Below, piece after piece: positions 38,121-47,537 of a stretch of DNA of 64,000 bases. Within the stretch, counting starts at the first letter, position 1, and each line of letters opens with the position of its first letter. The DNA is taken from assembly GCF_014836635.1 (NCBI RefSeq), contig NZ_JACSQL010000007.1, positions 62,001-126,000 on the forward strand, written 5' to 3'. The notes below the pieces were generated by a model, which was given only the letters and a program-made list of their open reading frames with translations, ran no database searches and was not told the DNA's origin. The translations under genes were made by a program, and so were the position numbers. The DNA is from Paenibacillus gallinarum (GTDB lineage Bacteria > Bacillota > Bacilli > Paenibacillales > Paenibacillaceae).

Positions 38121-40229
38121 CTATTTCAGAGAGGCAACATCATTTTCTACATTCACTTCATTCGAAAGCACCCACATAAAATAAAGTGCCTTCGCCGCCT
38201 TTTCTCGAGTAACGTGAGCTTTCGGGTCTAATTCATTTCCGTTCATCATCTTGCCCCTAGCAATTCCTTTTTCCGATCGGATAAGCCCAAGTTCATAAGC
38301 GTCCTTCACTTTTAAAATCCACTCGGGGTTAATTTCTGAAGTATCTATCAGCTGCTCCCACGATACTAAAGGATAGTACATAGCTCCTCTGAGCGCAGGA
38401 TCTAGATTTGGATCATAATTAGGATCTCCGGGTATTACGCTCGCTCCGTTATAATCCGTCATATATTTCGGCTTCACCGGGAAGCTCCTATGATATGCAT
38501 CACCTAACATGGAGGCCATCATTTCTCGTGACAAATCTCCATCTTTGTATTCTGAGAATTCCTTTTTCTTTATTCCCATCAGTTTGGAAAGGCTTTCAAC
38601 AAATTCTTTTACTGTTATCGTCGATTCTGGATTAAAGTTACCACGACGGTCTTTACTCATCACACCGAGTTGAATTAATTTTTCAATCTGATTGCGGTAA
38701 TATGCCCCTTTACCTGTCGTTGTGTCATTCGTTATCTCAGGAAAAATCTTAGTCCAGTCCCCTGATATAGCCGCGCGCCTTACATCTCCTTGCAGATAAG
38801 ACACAAGGACAGCAGCAGTCGCATCCCCTTCTTGTTCCCTATTCAAAAGCTCTGTAACGATCATTCTTGCATATTGTTTAGACATCGTTTCTTTGAAGTG
38901 AGTCCCGTCATTCTTTTTCGATGGATGTCCGTTAGCATAGCTTCCGTCACTCGTTTTACCCGGTGTTTCTCCTGCTTCAATCGACATGAACATCGCTGTT
39001 GTCGCTTCTACACCGATCTCGTTATAATAAGCTACACTTGCAGAATTAAGATCAATCAGTGTTAACTCCTTATCTTCTGCAATTCGTTTCAGAATATCAG
39101 GAAATTGCCGAGTCTTGAAGGAGTTCGTGTATACATATCCAGGACTCGCATCCCCTTTAATTCGGGACATTGGTGTTACGAGAACAGGGATCATACCCTG
39201 GGCACGAATGGCGGGCAGGTAAACCTCTTCAAGATACGATTGATACATGGCTTCCGTTGATCCTCTGCCATAACGTCTGAACTCATCCGTACTCTCATCA
39301 TTATGTCCGAACTGGATAAACACATAATCGCCGGTATTTCCGCTAAGCAAAATATCATTCAATCGACCTTCTGTGTACGCATTTTTAAAAGAACGGCCAC
39401 CCATAGAGTAGTTTATGATATTCACTTTGTTTAAATGAAACATAGAATCAATGACTTGGCCCCATCCGCTCATCGGGGCTTCTTCGAAGGTATAGGACTT
39501 AACAGTGGAATCGCCGAGAAGAAATACAGTAGGACGATTCCCAGGTTCATGTTTTTGAGGTGAGATAGGCTGTAATACAATTTCTTCAATACCCACCGGC
39601 GTATTTATTTTATTCGGTTCGATTTCGATATCCAGAAAATTTCGTCCGTTAACATACGTATATGTCCACTCTTTATCTTTTGCCTCGGCAGTATTTTTTA
39701 TAGGGATCAGTTTGGCTGCATCCCAATAACCACCTTTCAGCAAGCGGCTGGTCTGCATACCTGATACAGATACTGTTGTGTCCGCCGCAACAGATGTAGT
39801 TTTTACATATACACGATACGCGCCGGGAGGAGCCTGAATACGAAAAGCCATACCGTAATGATTATAATTGTCCTTTTCATACTTAAGTTCTTCATAAAAA
39901 CTAGGTTCTGATATAAAAAAACCTGTACCATCCGAGGTAATCTGTTCGGTATGCACTTCCCGTGCTGGCATCGCACTGGTCTGCTCTATAAAGCCATAAC
40001 CCGCCGATGCGTCATATAGAGGAGCACCATGTTCTTCATCATACACAACGGCCTTGTATCCAGGCATATCTTGATTAGTAAAATTAAACTTATACTCATT
40101 TTCAAGTGATATTGGAGTCTCACCCCCTGCTAAACTCGTTACAGGACTTGCGTTCGCTACACTCGAGATCGGAACAAAAAAAGTGGTAAGTAAAATGGTG
40201 GACAGTGTCCAAATCTTGAACTTTTTCAA
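38121..40229 (-). CDS. Secreted rhamnogalacturonan-acetylesterase-like SGNH hydrolase with SLH-like repeats
   Basis: 702 aa from TTG at 40227-40229 (AGGAAGG upstream); a GTG three codons earlier sits against the SD. A signal peptide ends near SVANA. An N-terminal beta-sandwich (about 40-230) precedes the SGNH domain: FLLGDSTVKSY with the nucleophile, MGGRSFKNAYTEGR, IQFGHNDE, and NDGTHFKETM with the catalytic Asp-His. The C-terminal ~220 residues have SLH-like segments (KLIQLGVMSKDRRGNFNPESTITVKEF; LGLIRSEK...VTREKAAKAL), suggesting cell-wall attachment. It would remove acetyl esters from pectin at the surface. Confidence 0.87.
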   Translation of the reverse strand: MKKFKIWTLSTILLTTFFVPISSVANASPVTSLAGGETPISLENEYKFNFTNQDMPGYKAVVYDEEHGAPLYDASAGYGFIEQTSAMPAREVHTEQITSDGTGFFISEPSFYEELKYEKDNYNHYGMAFRIQAPPGAYRVYVKTTSVAADTTVSVSGMQTSRLLKGGYWDAAKLIPIKNTAEAKDKEWTYTYVNGRNFLDIEIEPNKINTPVGIEEIVLQPISPQKHEPGNRPTVFLLGDSTVKSYTFEEAPMSGWGQVIDSMFHLNKVNIINYSMGGRSFKNAYTEGRLNDILLSGNTGDYVFIQFGHNDESTDEFRRYGRGSTEAMYQSYLEEVYLPAIRAQGMIPVLVTPMSRIKGDASPGYVYTNSFKTRQFPDILKRIAEDKELTLIDLNSASVAYYNEIGVEATTAMFMSIEAGETPGKTSDGSYANGHPSKKNDGTHFKETMSKQYARMIVTELLNREQEGDATAAVLVSYLQGDVRRAAISGDWTKIFPEITNDTTTGKGAYYRNQIEKLIQLGVMSKDRRGNFNPESTITVKEFVESLSKLMGIKKKEFSEYKDGDLSREMMASMLGDAYHRSFPVKPKYMTDYNGASVIPGDPNYDPNLDPALRGAMYYPLVSWEQLIDTSEINPEWILKVKDAYELGLIRSEKGIARGKMMNGNELDPKAHVTREKAAKALYFMWVLSNEVNVENDVASLK

Positions 40230-40548
40230 ACAATACACTTCCTTCCTGAATTCTCGAACCTTAGCCTTGACTTTGTCTCCCCCTAATTTTTGTAAAGTTC
40301 ACCACCTTAGAATACTATTTTCGACTTTGATTTAATTCTATATTTTTGAATAATTACCTTTTATCAATAATATTAGATGGGTAGAATCAACATGTCTGCT
40401 TACTGAGGAAAAGAGATCAGTCAACATCCATTTCTATGATTAGTGTCACAATAAAAAAGAGAGCGTAATGATAATTATCATTCGCCCTCTCTTATCGTAA
40501 GATCTATATGATCATCATGCCACATCTAATAATCGTACAAAGCTTTTA
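40230..40548. other. Intergenic region between cydC and the acetylesterase gene
   Basis: 319 bp, AT-rich, with the cyd terminator at 40457-40493. Upstream of the esterase there are TTGATA and TATAGA-like boxes at a loose 19-bp spacing; I do not consider this a firm promoter. No ORF with a start signal. Confidence 0.55.
40457..40493 (-). terminator. Terminator of the cyd operon
   Basis: AAGAGAG.GCGAATGATAATT pairs with AATTATCATTACGCTCTCTT on the minus strand (one bulge), followed by TTTTT. It lies about 55 bp past the cydC stop. Confidence 0.88.
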
Positions 40549-42324
40549 TCACAATAAATAAGAAAAATGATCCAATTCGTATAGATTACGATATCGTTCA
40601 TTTGCCATCAGTGTTTGATGGCTTCCTCTCATTTTTACGAATCCATCCTCCATAAAAATAATCTCATCCATTTGCTCCAGTCCTGTTAGGTGATGAGTAA
40701 CCCATACAAGTGAACGATCTTTCAGCAAGTCGAGTATGGTATCAATCAATTTTTTCTCTGTGATCGGATCTAATCCAACGGTAGGTTCATCTAATAACAC
40801 AATTGGACGATCTTGGAGCAATACACGTGCCAGAGCAATACGCTGCCTTTCTCCACCTGAGAAACGGCTCCCTGCCTCCTGCATTGATGTATGAATCCCT
40901 TGTGGAAGACTATCGATAAGACGATCAAGTCCTACCATCTGAATCACTTGATGTATTTGCTTATCATCAGCGTCTGGACATGCCAATCGTATATTATTGG
41001 CAACAGAAGTATCAAATAGATAAGGAGACTGGTTCAAAAATGAGAATAACCTATTCTGGTTTGCCTGAGCAGTAACACCATTTATAAGTACGCTGCCTTC
41101 AGATGATAAAATCGAACCCTGGATCAGCTGAAGAAGTGTTGACTTGCCTGAACCGCTTCTACCTAGAATTGCGACCTTTTTTCCTTGAGGTATTTGTAAG
41201 TTCACCTGACGAACCGCCCATTCTTTTGTATCTGGATATCGAAAGCCAACCTCCTGCAATTCAAGCATAACAGACGCCATGTTATCAAAAGGTTTTATTT
41301 CATCTGCTGTGACTTGATATTTCATTTCCTGAGCAACCATGTTTGCGTCTTGTTCCATCTGCTTGATTCGCTCGATAGACCTGCGATATTCCGGAAGTTC
41401 CATAATGGCATTACTCGTCCGAAGCAGGGTATCCATTAACGGAAAGGCAATTAAGCCAAACGCAGCAATCCATACAACGTCAAGCTTTCCTGCTTCAGCA
41501 AATGTACCTGCCCATAAAGTCATACAAATGATAACTAGACCAGATAGGCTATAAACAAACCAGTTTAGTCGCCAGTCATATCTTCTTAAATAATGATTGA
41601 TACGCGCAGATGCTTGCTGTGTTCTCTTGAACTTCTCTATAAATAAGCGGGACTGCCCGCTCATAACCCAATCAGTCAATCCTAATACGGCATCGGTAAG
41701 TTCCTGATAAGAACGGCTGCGCCGATCCTTCCATTCCTGTCTTCGTTTCATTGTACTGAAAAGTGCAATACATGGAATGATAAATGCCAGAAAACCTACA
41801 AAACATCCTAATAATAAAGCGAACTTCACATCATACATTCCAAGCGCAACAATGCCAACGCCAAAGATCAAAATGGAAGAACACAAAGGAAGAAGTGCTC
41901 TCAAATATAAATTTTGAAGCCGCTCGATATCCTCTGCTAACAGCCCTAACACTCTGCCCGTACTAATACTGCGCCGAACCGTCAGCACATGGGGTTCAAT
42001 TGTTTGATACATTCTTACACGCATTCGCCCAAGCACCTTTAAAATGGTACTATGGCTCAGCAACCGTTCTGCGTACTGGATAACCCCTTTACCAAATCCA
42101 AAGGTTCGGACAAGTACAATGGGTACATAGATCATAAGTATATTTTCCGGACGCAGTGCAGCTTTTGATATAAGTGCGCCTGCTGTATACATCATGGCAG
42201 CGGCACAGCCTGCGGATAATAAGGACAGAATAATGATAAGCAAAAACAACCCCGCATATTCCTTAACATAAGGAGTAACCCACGATGGATGCTCTTTACT
42301 TTTCTTTTGTATGAATCTCCGCAT
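40549..42324 (-). CDS. cydC: Thiol-reductant ABC exporter subunit CydC
   Basis: 591 aa half-transporter. Six membrane helices (about 20-310) include FGKGVIQYAERLLSHSTILKVLG, the CydC hallmark near TM2-3. The ATPase domain has GRSGSGKST, the signature FSGGERQRIALARVLL and Walker B IVLLDEPTVGLDP. With CydD it exports glutathione/cysteine-type reductants, needed for heme insertion into cytochrome bd. It starts 1 bp after cydD ends. In Bacillus nomenclature the letters C and D are swapped for this pair. Confidence 0.93.
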   Translation of the reverse strand: MRRFIQKKSKEHPSWVTPYVKEYAGLFLLIIILSLLSAGCAAAMMYTAGALISKAALRPENILMIYVPIVLVRTFGFGKGVIQYAERLLSHSTILKVLGRMRVRMYQTIEPHVLTVRRSISTGRVLGLLAEDIERLQNLYLRALLPLCSSILIFGVGIVALGMYDVKFALLLGCFVGFLAFIIPCIALFSTMKRRQEWKDRRSRSYQELTDAVLGLTDWVMSGQSRLFIEKFKRTQQASARINHYLRRYDWRLNWFVYSLSGLVIICMTLWAGTFAEAGKLDVVWIAAFGLIAFPLMDTLLRTSNAIMELPEYRRSIERIKQMEQDANMVAQEMKYQVTADEIKPFDNMASVMLELQEVGFRYPDTKEWAVRQVNLQIPQGKKVAILGRSGSGKSTLLQLIQGSILSSEGSVLINGVTAQANQNRLFSFLNQSPYLFDTSVANNIRLACPDADDKQIHQVIQMVGLDRLIDSLPQGIHTSMQEAGSRFSGGERQRIALARVLLQDRPIVLLDEPTVGLDPITEKKLIDTILDLLKDRSLVWVTHHLTGLEQMDEIIFMEDGFVKMRGSHQTLMANERYRNLYELDHFSYLL

Positions 42325-42325
42325 T

Positions 42326-44095
42326 TTATATGCTCACTTCCCCTTCATCCACTCCAGCGCTCCATTTTGTCTTGGTCAGCCAAGTATTAGATGTTCCGCA
42401 ATCTGTAAGCTCACCGCTGTTCATAAGCCATACACATTCCATCTCTTTCATCCAATGAAGGCGATGTGTAGCAAGTAGAAGATGTTTGCCTGAAAGCAGT
42501 TTTAGTATCATTTGCTTTAGTTCCCACTCGGTTTCAATATCAAGGTGAGAGGTCGGTTCATCCAAAATAAGAATAGGTCGCTTGCTGAGCAAAGCCCGCC
42601 CTAGAGCAATCCGCTGTGCTTGTCCCCCGCTAATACTTCTGCCGCCTTCCCCAATTGGTTCATGAATACCTGAAGGCAGTGCATCAATAAGTGAACGAAG
42701 GCCTACCACATCAATTATTTCTTCCGCTTGCTCGGTAGTAGCATCTGGACAATAAAATCGCAAATTATCCAGAACCGATTGGCTAAAAATATGAGGATGC
42801 TGCGGAATAAGAGCGACTTGCTGCTGCCACAGAAGCCGTACATCTCCTTCAATTTTGATTCCATTTACCTGAAACGATCCCTCTGCTGGTTCGATTAATC
42901 CTGCCAGTAAGTGCAGCAAAGTCGTTTTTCCAGCACCGCTCATTCCGATCAAGCCTAATTTAGCTGTCTGTGCTGAAAAACTCGCTGAAATTCTATTTAT
43001 TACAGGATGCTCATTCTCACCCGTAACAACTACATCTGACAACGAAATCGAAAAACCGGAGGACAAATGAAATGGATCTGAATCAAGTGGCTGAACTCTC
43101 TCCCTATGATTAGGTTCAAGCTCTGATTTCTCTTTCATATCTTTTCTATTCGAATCTAGCGTATTTAGCATATTTCTAATAGCTTGCCATGCTTCACGTC
43201 CATCAAGCGAAGCATGGTAGTCGGAACCGAGCATTCTCACAGGTAAAAACACCTCAGGAGTCAGTAAGAGAACGGTGAGCGCTGCTGTAAAACCCATAGA
43301 TCCGTCAATAAGTCTGATCCCTAAACTTACTGCAACCATGGCAATAGATAACATGCTAAAGAAATCAAGAGCAAAAGATGATAAAAAAGCAACTCGTAAT
43401 GTTTTCATCGTCGCTTTTCGATAATTGTCACTGACTAAGCGAATCGTTTTCCCGTGATCTTTACTTCGTCCTAAATACTTTAAGGTCTTCAGACCACGGA
43501 GTGCATCGGTATAGTGATGGGACAACACCCGGTAAGATGTCCATTGTCGCTCAGCCTGTGTTTTTGCTGCAAGGCCAAGCAGGATAAAAAATGTAACAAG
43601 AAGAGGTAAAGTAACCGTTAGAATGCCACCCGATATAAGATCAAGCTTCATGGTCCATCCCCAGAGTACGAGTGTCAAAACCATCATATCTACGAACCTA
43701 GGAATTGCGAGCTCCAGATAAGTGCGAACCTTGTCTACCCCTTCCATGACTAGCGTAATCTTCTCCGCACTGCTGCCAGAAGTGAGCCATACCTCATGTT
43801 GTCCAAATATTCCCTCAATCAGCTGTTCCCTCATTCTCTCTGTTGCTTTCTCCGCAAACCGCCCAGCTACTTTACGCTGAATCCAGACGATCGTGTATCT
43901 AGCAAAGAGACAAACCAAAAAAAGAATGAATGGCTTATAAGCCATTTCTAGTGGATGTTCTTGAAATAACACGCTGATTCCTTGGGCAAGAAACAGAGCT
44001 TGACCTATAATAGCTGCACCAAGGAGCAAAGAGATCAGTCCGAGGACAGTCAGATGGATTTTAATCCCTCGTAAAGTGAACCATGATTTATCCAT
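42326..44095 (-). CDS. cydD: Thiol-reductant ABC exporter subunit CydD
   Basis: 589 aa. Six membrane helices are followed by an ATPase with GMSGAGKTTLL (Walker A), SISGGQAQRIALGRALL (signature), and ILILDEPTSHLD (Walker B), then the H-loop LLATHRL. WTMKLDLISGGILTVTLPL and the loop LKYLGRSKDHGKTIR are as expected for CydD. It partners CydC. The ATG overlaps the cydB stop by 1 nt (TAATG), so translation is coupled in the cydABDC operon. Confidence 0.93.
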   Translation of the reverse strand: MDKSWFTLRGIKIHLTVLGLISLLLGAAIIGQALFLAQGISVLFQEHPLEMAYKPFILFLVCLFARYTIVWIQRKVAGRFAEKATERMREQLIEGIFGQHEVWLTSGSSAEKITLVMEGVDKVRTYLELAIPRFVDMMVLTLVLWGWTMKLDLISGGILTVTLPLLVTFFILLGLAAKTQAERQWTSYRVLSHHYTDALRGLKTLKYLGRSKDHGKTIRLVSDNYRKATMKTLRVAFLSSFALDFFSMLSIAMVAVSLGIRLIDGSMGFTAALTVLLLTPEVFLPVRMLGSDYHASLDGREAWQAIRNMLNTLDSNRKDMKEKSELEPNHRERVQPLDSDPFHLSSGFSISLSDVVVTGENEHPVINRISASFSAQTAKLGLIGMSGAGKTTLLHLLAGLIEPAEGSFQVNGIKIEGDVRLLWQQQVALIPQHPHIFSQSVLDNLRFYCPDATTEQAEEIIDVVGLRSLIDALPSGIHEPIGEGGRSISGGQAQRIALGRALLSKRPILILDEPTSHLDIETEWELKQMILKLLSGKHLLLATHRLHWMKEMECVWLMNSGELTDCGTSNTWLTKTKWSAGVDEGEVSI

Positions 44096-45108
44096 TAGTG
44101 CTCCGCAAGCTCCTTCTCAGATACTCTTTTACGAAATACATAATAGCTCCAGCACTGATAACCGAGTACGAATGGAAGGAAAATAACGGCCACTATCGTC
44201 ATCGATTTCAAAGTATACGGACCAGATACCGCGTTGTAGATGGTAAGATCGAAGGCACTGTCTAAAGAACTAACCATAACACGTGGAAACAGTCCAATAA
44301 ACAAAGTAGCAAAAGTGAGCACAACAAGAAGGCTTGTCGCGATAAAGCTTTGTTTCTCTAGTTTTTTTCGTAAAAATAATGCAGCAAGTACAAAAATAAC
44401 AGCACCTAGAATAATTGCTGCAATGAGCCAGCCGCCGCGTTTTGTATACAAATCCGTGGAGATAGAAGCAAGGAGTGCCAACACAGCAAGAAATACTGCT
44501 GTGATCGGCAGCGTAATTAGTGCATATTTACGTGAACGTTCTCTGAGTTCCCCTTCTGTACGCAGGGAAATGAAGACAAGTCCGTGAAGCAGACATAACA
44601 TAACCACTGCAAGACCAGCCCATACGGTAAAGAGATTTACCAGATTTCTTCCTTCGATTGCAATATTCATATCGCTACCGATGGGTACACCTTGAACAAT
44701 TCCGGCAAGAATCATACCCATTAGGAATGGTGTTGCTAAGCTTCCGATCATGATACTAATATCCCATGTTTTTTTCCATCCATTACTTGACATCTTGTGA
44801 CGAAATTCAAAAGCTACTCCGCGCAAAATAAGTCCAAGAAGAATGAATGTAAAAAATAAATAATAACCGCTGAGCAGAGTAGAGTACCAATGTGGAAATG
44901 CAGCAAACATAGCTCCGACAGCGGTAATTAACCATACTTCATTTGCATCCCAGAATGGGCCAATCGTACCAATCAGCATTCTTTTTTCCGTATCATTTCG
45001 AGGCAAGAAACCAAGAGACATGCCCACACCAAAATCAAATCCTTCGAGAAAGAAAAAACCTACAAAAAGAACAGAAATCAGTAAAAACCATAAATCATTC
45101 AGTGACAT
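44095..45108 (-). CDS. cydB: Cytochrome bd ubiquinol/menaquinol oxidase subunit II
   Basis: 337 aa with about eight to nine membrane helices. The N-terminus has LEGFDFGVGMSLGFL, the subunit II signature, followed by GPFWDANEVWLITAVGAMFAAFPHWYS. It stabilises CydA hemes and forms the oxidase complex in the cytoplasmic membrane. It overlaps cydA by 14 bp and cydD by 1 nt. The high-affinity quinol oxidase lets the cell respire at low oxygen. Confidence 0.95.
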   Translation of the reverse strand: MSLNDLWFLLISVLFVGFFFLEGFDFGVGMSLGFLPRNDTEKRMLIGTIGPFWDANEVWLITAVGAMFAAFPHWYSTLLSGYYLFFTFILLGLILRGVAFEFRHKMSSNGWKKTWDISIMIGSLATPFLMGMILAGIVQGVPIGSDMNIAIEGRNLVNLFTVWAGLAVVMLCLLHGLVFISLRTEGELRERSRKYALITLPITAVFLAVLALLASISTDLYTKRGGWLIAAIILGAVIFVLAALFLRKKLEKQSFIATSLLVVLTFATLFIGLFPRVMVSSLDSAFDLTIYNAVSGPYTLKSMTIVAVIFLPFVLGYQCWSYYVFRKRVSEKELAEH

Positions 45109-46504
45109 GACGATCTCTCCCTTGATGTGTATATGGATCCTCTATCGTCGGTATTGCATTGGCATCCTGATAAGGACTCTTACGAGCTTCACGCACGAAC
45201 AGGAATGCTAAAACACCTAGTAAGATAAGGTACAGACTCGTAAAGGAAATGACAGAGAACAGAACCTGATTACTAGTGACAGAAGTGGATACAGAGTCTT
45301 CAATTGTTAACAGACCAAAGACTGTCCAAGGTTGGCGACCAATTTCTGTCATAATCCATCCAGCAGTGTTACCGATAAACGGCAGTGCAATCGACCAAAG
45401 CATTAATTTCAGGTACCAAGGACGTGCTTGGTCGAGACGTTTGCGCATCGCAAGATAAATACCGTAAAATGAAAGCAGAATCATTGCAGTTCCGCTGGCA
45501 ACCATAATTCTGAAACTCCAGAATGTTGTTCGAACAGGCGGTATGTAATCACCTGGTCCATAAGTTTCTTCATATTGTGCCTGCAGTTCATTCATTCCTT
45601 GTACGGAGCCGGAAAATTTATTGTAAGACAAGAAGCTCAGCATATAAGGAATGTTAAGTTCAAATTTATTTTCTTGATTTTCTGTATCGATCAGAGCAAA
45701 TACAGTCCAAGGAGCAGGATCATCACTCGTTTCCCAAAGTGCTTCACTTGCTGCCATTTTCATAGGCTGTGTTTCAACAAGATATTGAGCTTGTCCATGA
45801 CCGAACATCGCTACACACATCGAGGAAATCCCAGCGATGATAACTGCTGTAATAAATGAAGATTTAAAAAACTCCACGTCTTTTTTGCGAAGAAGTTTCC
45901 AAGCACTAATACCTGCAACCAAAAATCCACTAGTTGCAAACGCAGCAAAAATAGTATGAGGGAACTCCCACAATACTTGTCCGTTCGTAATTACTGCCCA
46001 GAAATCTGTCATTTGTGCTCTTCCGTCGATTACTTCATATCCAACGGGATGCTGCATGAAAGAATTCGCCGTCAAGATCCAGAATCCAGAGAGCATTGTC
46101 CCGATAGCTACGAGCCATATACACATCAAGTGTAGTTTCTTAGGAAGTTTATTCCATCCAAATACCCAGAGTCCGATAAATGTGGATTCCAGAAAAAAAG
46201 CAAGCAAAGCTTCAATCGCAAGCGGTGTACCAAATACATCGCCAACAAATCGCGAAAATTCCGACCAGTTCATTCCAAATTGAAATTCTTGCAAAATACC
46301 GGTTACAACTCCAAGTGCGAAGTTGATCAGAAGAAAATGTCCCCAGAATTTAGCCATTTTTTTGTACATTTCTTTTTTGCGCACAACATACATAGTTTCC
46401 ATAATGGCTATCATCAAAGATAATCCAATGGATATCGGCACAAATACAAAGTGCAGAATTGTAGTTGTAGCAAACTGAATCCTTGCTAAATCAAGCACAT
46501 CCAT
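45095..46504 (-). CDS. cydA: Cytochrome bd oxidase subunit I
   Basis: 469 aa. The first helices contain RIQFATTTILHFVFVPISIG with the heme-ligand His near residue 19, and FLESTFIGLWVFGW with the Glu of the proton path; the second heme ligand is the His in EFPHTIF, and the GRQPW stretch follows the Q-loop. The Q-loop is the short form usual in Bacillota. It receives electrons from menaquinol and reduces oxygen at hemes b595/d. ATG follows AAGGGAG. First gene of cydABDC. Confidence 0.96.
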   Translation of the reverse strand: MDVLDLARIQFATTTILHFVFVPISIGLSLMIAIMETMYVVRKKEMYKKMAKFWGHFLLINFALGVVTGILQEFQFGMNWSEFSRFVGDVFGTPLAIEALLAFFLESTFIGLWVFGWNKLPKKLHLMCIWLVAIGTMLSGFWILTANSFMQHPVGYEVIDGRAQMTDFWAVITNGQVLWEFPHTIFAAFATSGFLVAGISAWKLLRKKDVEFFKSSFITAVIIAGISSMCVAMFGHGQAQYLVETQPMKMAASEALWETSDDPAPWTVFALIDTENQENKFELNIPYMLSFLSYNKFSGSVQGMNELQAQYEETYGPGDYIPPVRTTFWSFRIMVASGTAMILLSFYGIYLAMRKRLDQARPWYLKLMLWSIALPFIGNTAGWIMTEIGRQPWTVFGLLTIEDSVSTSVTSNQVLFSVISFTSLYLILLGVLAFLFVREARKSPYQDANAIPTIEDPYTHQGRDRHVTE

Positions 46505-46521
46505 GATGTACTACTCCCTTC

Positions 46522-46546
46522 TAGTGTAAATAACTACAACATTATA
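46522..46546 (-). promoter_or_regulatory. cydA -10 box with a degenerate Rex-like site downstream
   Basis: A perfect TATAAT (46541-46546, minus strand) lies about 40 bp upstream of the cydA ATG, but no good -35 is seen, suggesting an activator. Immediately downstream TTGTAGTTATTTACACTA (46522-46539) has the layout of a Rex site (TTGTGAA-N4-TTCACAA) with about 9 of 14 matches. The box is clear; Rex binding is weak inference. Confidence 0.4.
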
Positions 46547-46591
46547 CCTAGGAGTGAAGAATCACACATGGCTCGATAGGGGGATAAGAAT

Positions 46592-46630
46592 TGACAAATA
46601 GCTGACAATGAAATGACAACTTTGTGAAAT
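46592..46630. promoter_or_regulatory. TGACAA direct repeats with 11-bp period upstream of cydA
   Basis: TGACAA occurs at 46592-46597, 46603-46608 and 46614-46619, with a weaker TGAAAT at 46625-46630, all spaced exactly 11 bp. One-turn direct repeats are the usual sites of OmpR-family regulators such as PhoP or ResD. They lie about 45-85 bp upstream of the cydA -10. Confidence 0.6.
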
Positions 46631-46736
46631 TAATAACTTACTTTGACAGGCAGTGACCTTCATCATATCTTTTTATAAAACATGACCAAATTAAAATGCC
46701 GCTTAACTAAAATAAATCAAAAATCATAGCAGTGCC

Positions 46737-47378
46737 TTAGATAAGTCCTTGCTCCACAGCATACCGGGTCAGTTGGACTCTGTTTTGAACTTGAAGCTTT
46801 TGCAGTATATTCTTAAGATGATTTTTTACCGTATATTCCGAAATTTCATATCTTAAAGCAATCTCTTTATTCGTCAAACCTCTAGCCACTTCATATAAAA
46901 TATCCCGCTCTCTTGAGGTAAGGTGAGTTACCGTTTCCTTTCTTTCTGTAATATGCACTTCTTTCAAAATTTCGTATGCTAGTTCTCTACTTAGAGGTGC
47001 TGCTTCATTCATTACGCAGTCTAAATATTCGAGCGAAGTGGATTGATTGAGGTTCTTAAGCAGATAACCTTGAGCCCCGTATTTAAGTGCTTCAAGCAGA
47101 TTCAGCATATCATCAGATACCGTAACCAAGACGATCTTAATAAAGGGATAACGTGCTTTAATATGTCTTGTGGCTTCAAACCCATTCATTTCGGGCATTT
47201 CAATGTCCATAAGAATAAGATCTGGAAGCTTTCGTTCCACAAATTCAATAGCTTGTAAACCGCTGGTGGCTGTACCAATGACTTCAAATCTCTCCACTGA
47301 TCCTAACATCTCACATATTGCGTTCCTTGCCTGTGCGTGGTCATCAACCACCAGAACTTGGGTTTTCGTGGTGTCCAT
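46737..47378 (-). CDS. NarL/FixJ-family response regulator
   Basis: 213 aa. The receiver has VVDDHAQARN, phospho-acceptor Asp in DLILMDIEMPEMNG near residue 57, the Thr/Ser position in VLVTVSDD, and Lys in YLLKNL. The C-terminal LuxR HTH shows LTSRERDILYEVARGLTNKEIA and EYTVKNHLKNILQKL. No histidine kinase gene is adjacent, so its partner must be elsewhere. It lies 230 bp upstream of cydA on the same strand, with no strong terminator seen between, so it could read through or regulate the oxidase, but no evidence fixes this. Confidence 0.9.
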   Translation of the reverse strand: MDTTKTQVLVVDDHAQARNAICEMLGSVERFEVIGTATSGLQAIEFVERKLPDLILMDIEMPEMNGFEATRHIKARYPFIKIVLVTVSDDMLNLLEALKYGAQGYLLKNLNQSTSLEYLDCVMNEAAPLSRELAYEILKEVHITERKETVTHLTSRERDILYEVARGLTNKEIALRYEISEYTVKNHLKNILQKLQVQNRVQLTRYAVEQGLI

Positions 47379-47441
47379 TAATGGGTCCCTCTTTTTCTCT
47401 CTTTATTATTAAAAATCCAGGTGACTTCATCAAACTCGCTT

Positions 47442-47470
47442 AAAAGGCTGCCGTGTACCGGCAGCCTTTT
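47442..47470. terminator. Strong bidirectional hairpin
   Basis: A perfect 12-bp stem AAAAGGCTGCCG with a 5-nt loop and a T-run, lying between the 47.5-kb gene and the response regulator. Confidence 0.85.
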
Positions 47471-47506
47471 ATCATTTTGCTAAGTATGAACCTATTCGTC
47501 AAGAAG

Positions 47507-47530
47507 AAAAAGCCGCCAACAGCGACTTTT
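47507..47530 (-). terminator. Terminator of the PemK/MazF-like gene
   Basis: AAAAGTCGCTGTTGGCGGCTTTTT on the minus strand, stem with TTTTT. Core almost identical to the terminator at 12928-12952. Confidence 0.7.
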
Positions 47531-47537
47531 CAGCATA

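Noticed and set aside
46621-46640. TTTGTGAAATTAATAACTTA as a Rex operator
   Set aside because: Only the left half fits TTGTGAA; the right half does not resemble TTCACAA.
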